From the NCBI GenBank assembly GCA_002189035.1, contig CM007991.1, forward strand, positions 5,270,001 to 5,334,000: a stretch of 64,000 nucleotides of DNA, written 5' to 3'. The DNA comes from Utricularia gibba (Eukaryota > Streptophyta > Magnoliopsida > Lamiales > Lentibulariaceae). The translations under genes and the position numbers were made by a program. Numbering within the stretch: the stretch's first letter is position 1; each line of letters opens with the position of its first letter. Shown piece after piece: positions 47,292 to 56,560 of this stretch. The notes under the pieces were generated by a model that saw nothing but the letters and a program-made list of their open reading frames with translations, ran no database searches and was not told the DNA's origin.

Positions 47292-49686
47292 TAGAGGCGG
47301 GCCTAGGTAGGGGCTAAACTGGGCTTCAGCCTAGTCCAAAAAAGTTGAAAAAAATTATTACCCCCTTTCCGAATAGGAGTCGGAGGCATGTGGTAAGTGC
47401 AGGCGATAATTGTAGACGATAGGAAGGGCATTGTTTCAGAAATCGGATTAGTCCCGTGTTTTAGTCATTGGGTTTGCCCCATTCAGAACAGGCAAAGGTG
47501 GCAGGTCAGCAGCAGGAGGGGCATTGTTTTAGAAATCGGAATAGTCATGTGTTTTAGTCATTGGGTTTGCCCATTCAGAACAGGCGAAGGTGGCAGGTCA
47601 GCGGCAGGAGGGCCATTATTTCAGAAATCCGATTCATCCTTTCTTTTACACTTTAGTCATTGGGTTTGTTTTGTACCCCTCCAATTTTGTGTTCTTATTT
47701 TTACTCCTTATCTTGGTTGATATTTTGTACTTTGTAAATTGAGTGTATTTTATGTTCTAGTTGTATATTTTCTTTGTTTTGAAAAGTTTATGATTTTCTT
47801 TTTTATTCAACAATGTGTTTTTTTATTGAATAGGTGCAAATTACAATGGCTAAAAATAAGACCATTGATTTCTTTTTCAAGAGAAAAAGAGATGATGTTA
47901 TTAGAGAAGAAGATGTTGTTGTTGATGTTGCACAAATATCTCATTAGAAATGAGAATTTGCAGTCACAGAATGAACAAGAACAAGTGGCTGATTACCCTA
48001 AACAAACTGAAATACGTTTTGAAGGAATAGAAAGTCTTGTAAGAGATCCGGGAAGGCGATCACAGATATGGCAATATCCAGTTCATCAACAAGATGAAGT
48101 TCGCAGAGCATATATGATATTGGGTTCTATGCAGCCGTTGTTGAATGAGTATAAAAGCATTGTTTCAGGGAAACAAAATAGACGTTTTCATTATTCATGG
48201 TTTCATAAATTTGGCTCTTGGTTAGAATATTCAGAAAGCAAACATCGTGCATATTGTTTTGTATGCTTTGTATTTGGTAAACAAGGAACAAATCGATCTG
48301 GTTCTGATGTCTTCACAGTTCATGGTTTTCAGAATTGGAAGAGAGTGAATGATGGAAAGAAGTGTCCTTTTTTTATTCACATGGGAAATACTCTATGTTC
48401 TCAGCATAATAATGCAATGAAAGCATATATTGCATTGAAGAATCCTAATGCACAGGTGGAAAATGTTATCCAGGTGCATAGTAGAGAAGAAAAAGAAAGA
48501 AGCCGATTACTTTTAAAAGTTTCTATTGCTGCAGTTAAGTGGCTTGCTGATTAAGGTTGTGCATTTCGAGGTCATGATGAAAGTATACAATCAAGGAATC
48601 GAGGTAATTTTCAAGAGCTTATTCAATTATTGGTTGATTTCAATCCTTAAATTGATAAAGTTGTTCTTCAAAATGCTCCTTCAAATTGTAAGTGGTACTC
48701 ACCTATTATTCAAAAGGAGATTTTGAGTATTTATGCTACTATGATAAGAAGTCATATTCGTGAAGAATTAGGCGATTCAAAATTTTCTATTATTGTAGAT
48801 GAGACTTGTGATGTGGCAAAGCAGGAACAAATCGCTTTGATTCTAAGATTTGTTGATAAGAATGGAGTTTTGCAAGAACATTTCTTTGACTTGATTCATG
48901 TAAGTAATACCAAAGCTGTGACTCTTAAGAAGCATTTGAGTTATGTTTTAGCTAATCATTCTCTTGATGTGAAAAATATTCGTGGTCAAGGTTATGATGG
49001 TGCTAGCAATATGAGAGGGGAGCTGAATGGACTTCAAGCTCTTTTTCTAAAAGAATGTCCTTATGCATATTATGTGCATTGCTATGCACACTGTTTGCAA
49101 CTTGTCTTAGTTGCAGTCTCAAAAAATGTTCCTCCAGTTTTTCAATTTTTCCAAAAGTTGAATTTTATTATAAACACTATTGATTCATCATCAAAAAGAC
49201 ATGATGAACTTCGTGATGCTCGAGTTGCTGAGTTATCTAATTTGCTAGCTATCAATGAGCTTGAGACAGGTCGAGGAGCTAATCAAATTGGTTCCTTACA
49301 TCGTCCAGGGGATACTAGATGGAGTTCTCACTTGTATTCTATTTGTAGTCTTATGGAGATGTTTAACTCAGTTTCTTCTGTTCTTGAAAATATTAGTAAT
49401 GATTCAGTTGGTTGTATTCGAGCAGATGGAGATACAGCTTCTGGTTATCTATTATCTTTTGAGTTTATATTTATCTTATGTTTGATGAGTGAAGTATTAG
49501 GGATTGCTGATTTGCTTTGTCGAGAATTGCAGAAAAAGAAACAAGATCTAGTTAATGCTATTCATTCAATAGCAACTACAAGAAAATTGCTACAGAGAAT
49601 GAGAGATGATGGTTGGATAGCTTTCTTTAACAAAGTTGTTGAGTTTTGTAAAAATCATGATATTGATGTTCCAACTATGGATGAGT
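47292..49686 (+). pseudogene. hAT-type transposon with DUF4371/TTF-like transposase, broken and truncated
   Basis: The left end tagaggcgggcctaggtag...ctaaactgggcttcagcc resembles plant hAT-type termini of this family. The transposase reads in one frame from about 47870. The TTF-type zinc-finger region is RRFHYSWFHKFGSWLEYSES then YCFVCFVFG. The DUF4371 region has GCAFRGHDESIQSRNRGNF, IIVDETCDVAKQEQIAL, GQGYDGASNMRGE, YVHCYAHCLQLVLVA and GDTRWSSHL. Two in-frame TAA stops (48552-48554 and 48648-48650) break it. It ends after PTMDE near 49685, where a gypsy element begins. The C-terminal hAT dimerisation domain is missing, so the copy cannot transpose. Confidence 0.85.
47421..47670 (+). repeat. 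Tandem repeat, unit about 95-100 bp, about 2.4 copies
   Basis: Blocks with aagggcattgtttcagaaatcgg, gttttagtcattgggtttgcc and cagaacaggcaaaggtggcag recur at about 47425, 47519 and 47611. The third copy is partial and diverged. It sits in the leader of the hAT-type transposase. Confidence 0.85.
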
Positions 49687-49740
49687 GTTGCGTGTCGTTT
49701 CCTCAACAAATTTTAAATAATTAAAATATAAAACATATTC

Positions 49741-49770
49741 TCCCACACTTAAATCATGCTTGTCCTCAAG
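49741..49770 (-). other. Gypsy polypurine-tract block
   Basis: The minus strand reads gaggacaagcatgatttaag then tgtgggaga, the plus-strand priming tract of the element. It is close to the block at 15148-15181 but keeps a better purine run. Confidence 0.7.
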
Positions 49771-49794
49771 TATGAAAATTATAGCAGTCCACGA

Positions 49795-50720
49795 AAAAGA
49801 TTGCTTCTCCACCTTTTGTCCCAATTTGGAGCCTGAATAATGGGAGTTGAAACAAGCTTCTCTTTCAAAACATCAAAAGCAATCATGCATTTTTTATCAA
49901 AATGAAACTCAACATCCTTATGCAATAAGGCACATAGAGGAGATGCAATTTTCGAAAAATCTTGAATAAACCTACGATAAAATCCAGCATGTCCAAGGAA
50001 AGAACGTACATCTCTCACACAAGTAGGATAAGGTAATTTTTGGATTACCTCAATTTTGGCCTTGCCAACCTCAATTCCCTTTTGGGAAACAACATGTCCT
50101 AAAATGACATTTCTCATAATTCAAAACAAGGTTAGTCTCAACACAACGCTTCAGAATCAATGATAAATTAGCAAGGCATTCATCAAAGCTATTTCCATAA
50201 ACCGTAAAGTCATCCATAAATACCTCAATAATATTCTCAACATATTCAGAAAAAATACTAACCATGCATCTTTTAAATGTTGCTGGTGCATTGCAAAGTC
50301 CAAAAGGCATTTTATGGTAAGCAAAAGTACCAAAGGGGCAAACGAAAACAACCTTAGATTGATCCTCAAGAGTCACGGGTATTTGATAGAAATATCCATA
50401 TATTTCTAAGGTTGTTTCCAAGCAGCAATAATGGCTCTTTCCAGCAAGTCTTTCCAACATTTGGTCAATGAATGGAAGTGGGTAGTGGTCTTTCTTTGTG
50501 GCAGCGTTCAGTTTTCGGTAATCTATGCACATTCGTCAGCCATTTTGCACTCTGGTAGGCAGGAGTTCCCCTTGGTCATTGGCCATGACTGTGATACCTG
50601 TTTTCTTCGGGACAACCTGCACAGGGCTAACCCACTCACTATCAGAAATAGGATAGATTATACCTGCGGCCAATAACTTCAGAATCTCCTTCTTGACCAC
50701 TTCAATCATAGGTGGATTCA
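49795..50720 (-). pseudogene. Gypsy reverse transcriptase, degenerate
   Basis: Motifs on the minus strand: LNPPMIEVVKKEILKLL and SEWVSPVQVVPKK (about 50720-50600), MCIDYRKLNAATKKDHYPLP (about 50532-50475), CPFGTFAYHKMPFGLCNAPA (about 50345-50285), FMDDFTVYG (about 50225-50200) and SFLGHAGFYRRFIQDFS (about 49995-49945). The block that should read LDGYSGY with the first catalytic Asp is replaced by LETTLEIYGY. A frameshift lies near 50100. The second motif FMDD is kept. It cannot be an active enzyme. Confidence 0.85.
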
Positions 50721-51332
50721 ATCTCCACCTATGATTGCTGAAATATTTGTAGTCAAGGGAATTACCTCTTCCACTTTTTCCTTCTTCTTGGGGTCACATA
50801 AATCCTTCAACATTTTCGCATATTTCGGCACTTGATCTATCATGTCCAGCAAGGGAATATTCACGTTCACCTTCTTCATCACCTCTATGAATGCTTTCAG
50901 TCCACGTTTGTCCTTGCTCTTCCTTCGATGTCTCATAGGAAAAGGAGGTGGAATGACTAGAGACTTGGGTTGATCAACTTCTTGTAGCTCCTTCTCCTTT
51001 ACTTCTTTAGGTGGCGTTGATACAGGAATGTTCTGAGCTGGAGAATCATCAGGATGCTCTAGAATAATCTCCTCATCCACGTCATCATCGTCGTCCAAGA
51101 CTTCAAGTTCTTTTTCGTCATATATGTCCACCTTAGTCATGAACCATGGGTAAGGTTCCGGTAGATCCTTCCCACTTCTTAAAGATATGGCGTTGATGTG
51201 TTCTAGGTTCTTCACTGGTTGGGATGGCAGTGCACCTTGCATCTCCAGTTGGTTCATGGCTTGAACCAGCTGGGTAATCTGAGTTTGCATGCTTGTAATT
51301 CGTCCATCCATGTCTTTTTGAGCGGCATGCAT
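50718..51332 (-). pseudogene. Gypsy gag C-terminal region
   Basis: A single open stretch of about 204 codons, rich in Asp/Glu/Pro and Lys, with LEHINAISLRSGKDLPEP and VNIPLLDMIDQVPKYAKMLK, conserved features of Athila gag before the protease. The protease that should follow is missing; the next readable domain is RT. A stop near 51333 separates it from the upstream gag. Confidence 0.75.
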
Positions 51333-51428
51333 CTAGGTGGTGCTCTCGGCAAGAGACTTCACCATAGACTCCAGATTATAATTTGGCTGATAAGGAACAA
51401 GAGGTTGATCTAGAACTCCAGTGATTTG

Positions 51429-52420
51429 CTAAGGTTGAGGCGGAGCAGTGAGAGTCTTCTGAGAAACAGTAGAAGGGTTCCCTAGTGATGGGGCTTGACC
51501 AGGAGGCACTGGTTGTCTCCAGCGGAAACCAGGATGATCTCTTCTCGGCATTTGGTAGTTTCCGTAGTTATAACTTCCTCCTTGGTTCTGGTAGAATGCA
51601 TTCACCTCTTCTACTGGCATCTCGTGTATCATAGGTCCTGGATCAGAAAGATGAGAGGTTGAAGATCCTTGATACCTTCCTTGTTGTTAGAGAAGTGATT
51701 GGAAGCCAAGCTTCAAGGTATTACTCATAGCAGCAAGTTGAGCTAAAACTTTGGAATTATCCACTTCGTGCACTGATTTTACAAGCTGAGAATTTCCTCC
51801 AGGTGCTCGGTATGAGTAGTCATAACGACTGGAAGTAGAATAAGAGTTGGCAGTCATTTGTTCTATCAATCTGCGGGCATCAGCACTGTGGCGGTTCTCT
51901 AGTAATGACCCATTACAAGCGACATTCATTTGTCCTCTGATCATGGGGGTCAGTCCTTCGTAAAAGTGTTGTAAAATTTGACCTTCAGTAAGTCCATGCT
52001 GTGGATAAGTATTATAGATCCGGTTGAATCTGTCATAATACTCCTGTAAATTCTCGCCTTCACTTTGTAGCATGGTGGCTAAAGCTCTTCTTCTCGCGAA
52101 GGCTCTTCCTAGGGGCGCATATCTATCAAGAAATTTCTGAACCATTTGTTCCCAGGTTGCAATAGAGGATGGTGGTAGGTCATACAGACACTCCAAGGCT
52201 CGCTCAGTGAGACTAAAAGGGAAGACCCGCAGCTTGACTTGGTTCTCCGTAGCACCTTTTGGGCGCATGGATGCACAAGCCGTGTGCAACTCTCTAAGAT
52301 GACGATTTGGGTCGTCATTTTCTCTCCCAGCGAACTTAGGTAGTGTCTAGAATAAATATGGTCGAAGCTCAAAGTCCTCTTCCGCGTCAAAGATGATACA
52401 AAGTGGTCGGTCAGCATGGC
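51429..52420 (-). pseudogene. Gypsy gag, retrotrans_gag domain
   Basis: On the minus strand, the retrotrans_gag core is readable at about 52289-51687: RVFPFSLTERALECLYDLPP, SIATWEQMVQKFLDRYAPLG, GENLQEYYDRFNRIYNTYPQ and FYEGLTPMIRGQMN. A Tyr/Asn/Pro-rich stretch follows (51632-51429). Stops at about 51685 and 51428 divide it. The region upstream (about 53000-52420) encodes a hydrophobic leader and LDLEIERTFLAKRKELTS, the usual gag start in this group. Confidence 0.8.
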
Positions 52421-52807
52421 TGGCGGTGATTTCTTCTTTGATGGTCCTTAGTGCTGGGCCATGATTAGTGAGCGGTAGAACTGGAAAAAATTGTGGATGT
52501 TGTTGCTCCTGTTCTCCGTGCATTGTTGGGACTCCAATAGGTGGTTGAGCATCCATTTCTTCGTCAGGAGATAGATTTGAAGTCAATTCCTTCCTTTTCG
52601 CCAGAAATGTGCGCTCAATCTCCAAATCTAAAGGGCACAAGATGTCTCGGTATGATCTTAAGCTTCGGTGTCCTTTTGGTGGAGTTGAATGCATAAAAAC
52701 AGAGAAAAACAGTAGCAAAACGGAAATAAAAGAAAAACAAGAAGAAAGAAAGAAAAGGAAAAGAAAAATAAAAACTATACACAACACTAAATACAAAAAT
52801 ACACAAC

Positions 52808-52825
52808 TCCCCGGCAACGGCGCCA
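52808..52825 (-). other. Primer binding site for tRNA-Asp
   Basis: The plus strand reads tccccggcaacggcgcca, identical over 18 nt to the 3' end of plant tRNA-Asp(GTC) including CCA position. Read on the minus strand it is the first-strand priming site directly inside the 5' LTR. It confirms element orientation and the inner LTR edge near 52836. Confidence 0.85.
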
Positions 52826-53605
52826 AAAATTTTTTGCGTGTCATTTCCTCAACAAATTTTAAATAATTAAAACGTAAAACACTAGAAAGTGTAGTACGAG
52901 TATCGATCTCAGGGAGTTGTTTTTCGTGGAAAGTGTTTTGTAAAGAACTTCTACAAAATGTCACAGTTTTGTAAAAGAGGGTTTTTAAGATGTAGAAATG
53001 AAAGATACAACCTAAGTGATGGGCCTTGACTACGGTATGCAGTTCCTGGGAATAAGACTCCATCTCCTTCCTTTGTCCGTCCTTGCCTCGATCTTCACTG
53101 ATTTCTTCCGAATAGCTTGTTATAGGAGCAAGGAATAGCCTACTCTCCCTTAGACGGGAATAGCCTCATGTGATTCCCCCCTTGGACGATTAGGAAGACA
53201 AGAGGATGGCCTTCGATTGCCTTCAAAACCAAATTGTGCGTGTAGCTATTGCCAATGGCCAGTGGCAGGTCCGAGGTCACAACCTATCCACTGTCGCGGT
53301 ACCTAGGCCACAAACAATCTGCTACTTCCCTCGAACCGGTAGGGTTGGAGTTGGTGCTCTTCACCTTGATCTTCACCAAAATCCACGAGGAGTGGCCTGC
53401 TACTCATGGACCTTGACTAAGAGTCGTTACAGAAAGACTGCAACAAGACGCGTGAAAGTATGCGGAATCCGAATTGAATTCAGTGAAGAACCGAGTATAT
53501 TGCTCAAGACTTGGAAGGAAACTTCATCTACTTCCCAAAAACTAAAGGTTTTTAGCCCGAAAGGGCCATGGAAACAGAAACGAAAAGAAACTAAGTGTTC
53601 TTCCT

Positions 53606-55613
53606 CCTTGAGAGGTGTTTTAGCATTTAGACCTTATGACACTCCACAAATAGGTGTCCAAATTGCTCAATTGATTACTAGTGTTTGTGTTGAATATGGC
53701 ATTGTTGAATGTGTATTTTCTATTACTCTTGATAATGCTTCTAATAATTCAAATGCTATTTAAGCCTTGAAATCCTCTATTAATCCTCCTTTAGGTGGTG
53801 TTTTTTTTTTCATTCAAGATGTGTTTGCCATATTTTGAATTTATGTGTGCAAGATGCTTTACTAATATATGATTTTGCAGATGCTCTTGTTTCATTGCGT
53901 AAGTTGGTTAAGTTAGTCAAGAATTCTAGTCCTAAAAGAGCCATTTTCAAAAATCTTTGTGAGGCTAGAAGCATTGCATATAGAACTTTAAAAAAAGATT
54001 GTCCAACTAGATGGAATTCTACTCTTCACATACTTAGATATTTGTTTCTATATAGAGTATTATTCCCTTATTTATGAGAATGCATGTTGATCAAAATTGT
54101 TCAATTGATTCTGAAATATTTTTGAAATTTCAAACTTTGTGTGAAATGCTTGATGTTTTTGAGAAGTATACTACTTTATTTAGTGGTTGTTATTATCCAA
54201 CAACTGATTTAGTATTACCAGCTTTAGTTACTATTTCAAGTACATTTAAAAAATATGCTGAAGTTGAGTTTTTGTCAGAAATTGTTTCAGTGATGGTTGA
54301 AAAATTCGTTAAATATTTTCTCAATGATCTTATTCTATTTCTTATCTCCAGTATACTTGATCCAAGAGTTTAAGCTACTGGTTTGAAAGTTTATTGTTCT
54401 TATATTTGTTCTCTTAAGTTTCCATCATGTCAACCTAATGCTCAATATATGTATGACACTTCCATCACTACTTTAAATCATTTGTATGACTTATTTGAGG
54501 TTGAGAGTGGTTGTGCTAGATCTGTTTCTGAGGTGGCTGAATTTGGCCAACCTTCAGGAACATATGATTTTTATGTTATGGTTTCAACTTCTCCTAGCAG
54601 TTTCACAAAAACTAGTGAGATTGCTTTGTACAATGCAATGCATCAAATGTAGCATAAAGGAGAAAACTTTGACATTTTGGCTTGGTGGAAGGGTCAATCC
54701 TCAGTTTATCCTACTTTGGCAGTGGTGGCTAGAGCAATTCTCACATCCCATATGTCTACAATTGCATCAGAAAGTGCATTCAGTTTAGGTGGAAGAGTAT
54801 TGTCACCAAGGCAGCTCAAATTAGCAGATAAAACATTGGAGGTTTGCATTTGTTTGAAGGATTGGACTGGAGTAGATCATAGAATGCAAAATCTTGTCTT
54901 AGATGAAGATAATGATGATGACGACAAAGATGATGGTTCTACATCCGAAAAAGAGTAAACTTTTTTTTCGTTGTTAATGTTTTTAATTATTTTTATATCT
55001 GAAACTAACAAAAAAAAAGTTTTTAACTCCACCTATGTTGTTTGAAACTACACAGCCAATTCCAAGCTTGGAAAAGGGAGGAGGGAAAACTTGTATATTT
55101 TTGTTGTAGTTTTTGTGCATATTCATTCATTTTAGTTTTACTTATATTAAAAGACATAATTTATATTATGATTCTTATAGATTTTATTCAAAAAATAGAG
55201 TTTTCTACTTATATTTCATCAAGTGGGTGTACATAAAATATAAAAATTTGTTTCATATTCATAAACAATTGTTTTATGATAATCAAAAGATGTAATTGAT
55301 GTGATTCGCACCACACGTCCTCTAGCTAGTCCCACCCCACCTCTTCTATCCAATCCAACCCTATGACGGGATAATCATTGTGTGTCATGTCAGTCCTCAA
55401 TTGATCATCATGTTAGTTCTCCCATTCTCATTGCACCGAGTTTCTCTCCTCTTATTGAGGTGTTTGATTGACGGGTCGCAACTCATCAACCCGTAATTGA
55501 ATGACCCATGGGTACGGGTTGAGTTAAGGGTTGAGACCCATTGACCCGTGACCCAGTACATGACCCGCCTTGGTGAACCCGTGACCCAGCGGTTTATGAC
55601 CCATGCCCAGGTC
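53606..55613 (+). pseudogene. hAT transposon with RICESLEEPER-like transposase, broken, N-terminus missing
   Basis: Transposase readable from about 53610 to 54958 with several stops and frame changes (TAA 53761-53763, shift near 54060, TAA near 54371, TAG near 54650). Motifs: RPYDTPQIGVQIAQL, ITLDNASNNSNA, CVCHILNLCVQDAL, KDCPTRWNSTLHIL, and the C-terminal hAT dimerisation domain with DILAWWKGQSSVYPTLAVVA, STIASESAFSLGGRVL and SPRQLKLADKTLEV. The BED zinc finger and first third of the protein are missing where the gypsy LTR abuts. The right end of the element is probably at 55613. Confidence 0.85.
55470..55613 (+). repeat. hAT subterminal repeats and right terminal repeat
   Basis: gacccgt/acgggtt/gacccat motifs recur about ten times in 140 bp on both strands, ending in tgacccatgcccaggtcta. 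Its reverse complement (tagacctgggcatgggtca) has the form of a plant hAT terminal inverted repeat. Such GC-rich subterminal repeats are transposase-binding arrays in hAT elements. The matching left end is lost. Confidence 0.65.
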
Positions 55614-56560
55614 TAATTGTTGCTAAGAAATGAATTGTTCTTGTATTTGGTATTGTGTGTTTTATCTTTTTATTTTTATTTTTTTTCATTCTTTTCTTTC
55701 TCTTTCTTCTTATTCTTTTTTCCTTTTCCTTGTTTCTTTTTCTATTTTTCTACTTTCTTTCTTTTTTATGGAATTAATTGCATCAAGGGTTCCCTCGAGT
55801 TTGAGATCTTACATGTAGATTTTATTTCTTTGAATCAATGGTCTGAATAAATTTTATTTTCTAAGAAGATGGAGTAGGCTTCCTATTCATCTACCAATGA
55901 TGAAATGGTAGCAATGTACCTGTCAGAGTCCCTTTAGTGCTTAAGAAACAAGGAGAAGAACACCTAGGAAATCTCCTGGTATTACTACTCATTAACCATT
56001 TTTTGGCTCTTCAAAATTTTAAAGAAGGAATTACTACGAACCATTTTGATCATTCCTTGTGTATCATTTTTAATGGAGAAGAAGGCTATTAGCTATGTCT
56101 ATACTTGTTCCAGACTACTAGAAAAAACAATGATGACCCCAAATGTCACCTATGAGAATTGCACATGGCTTGTAAATTTATGCACTCAAAAGGAGCAACA
56201 AACAATGAAATCAAGAGTTTTCCCTTTTAGCTACATTGAGAGAAATTTGGAGTGACTTTATGAATTGTCACCCTCTTCTATTGCTACATGGAAGCAAATG
56301 ATCCAAACATTCTTGAAGTTCAATTTTAGCTTCAACTGAAAGGAGAGCTTTGGCAAAAATTACGAAAAGTGAAGGAGAGAATTTCAAAGAGTATCATGAG
56401 CATCTTAGTCGAATCTATAACACTATCCACTACAAGGACTCACTTCAGGTCAGACTCTGTAGCACTTATATGAAGGATTGACACTTATGATTTGAGGAAA
56501 AATGAAGATTGTCTCCCATTAGGCAATGCAAGGGTAAGGGCAATGATGGAAGAGGGAGCT
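55614..56560 (+). pseudogene. Gypsy gag fragment, plus strand
   Basis: The first part (55617-55850) encodes a Phe/Ser-rich hydrophobic leader resembling the leader at about 52800-52600 on the minus strand. About 56120-56330 reads CTWLVNLCTQKEQQTMKSRV, FPFSYIERNLE and LYELSPSSIATWKQMIQTFL, matching the gag of the 49.7-53.6 kb element. Stops and shifts follow to about 56540. It is a diverged second copy of the same family in opposite orientation. Confidence 0.7.

Larger units (their letters stand above)
49687..53605 (-). mobile_element. Internally deleted Ty3/gypsy (Athila-like) element
   Basis: On the minus strand, in order: 5' LTR (about 53605-52836; left edge uncertain), tRNA-Asp primer site (52825-52808), gag, a gag tail running almost directly into the reverse transcriptase, RT to about 49800, a polypurine block (about 49770-49741), then about 50 bp that match the end of the 5' LTR (shared blocks tttaattatttaaaatttgt and gaggaaacgacacgca). 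The protease core and all of RNase H and integrase are missing, and the 3' LTR is reduced to its last 50 bp. The element lies exactly between two different truncated hAT transposons. Confidence 0.85.

Noticed and set aside
47421-47670. CRISPR-like array
   Set aside because: The repeats are long, contiguous and diverged, without spacers, and the genome is plant nuclear DNA.
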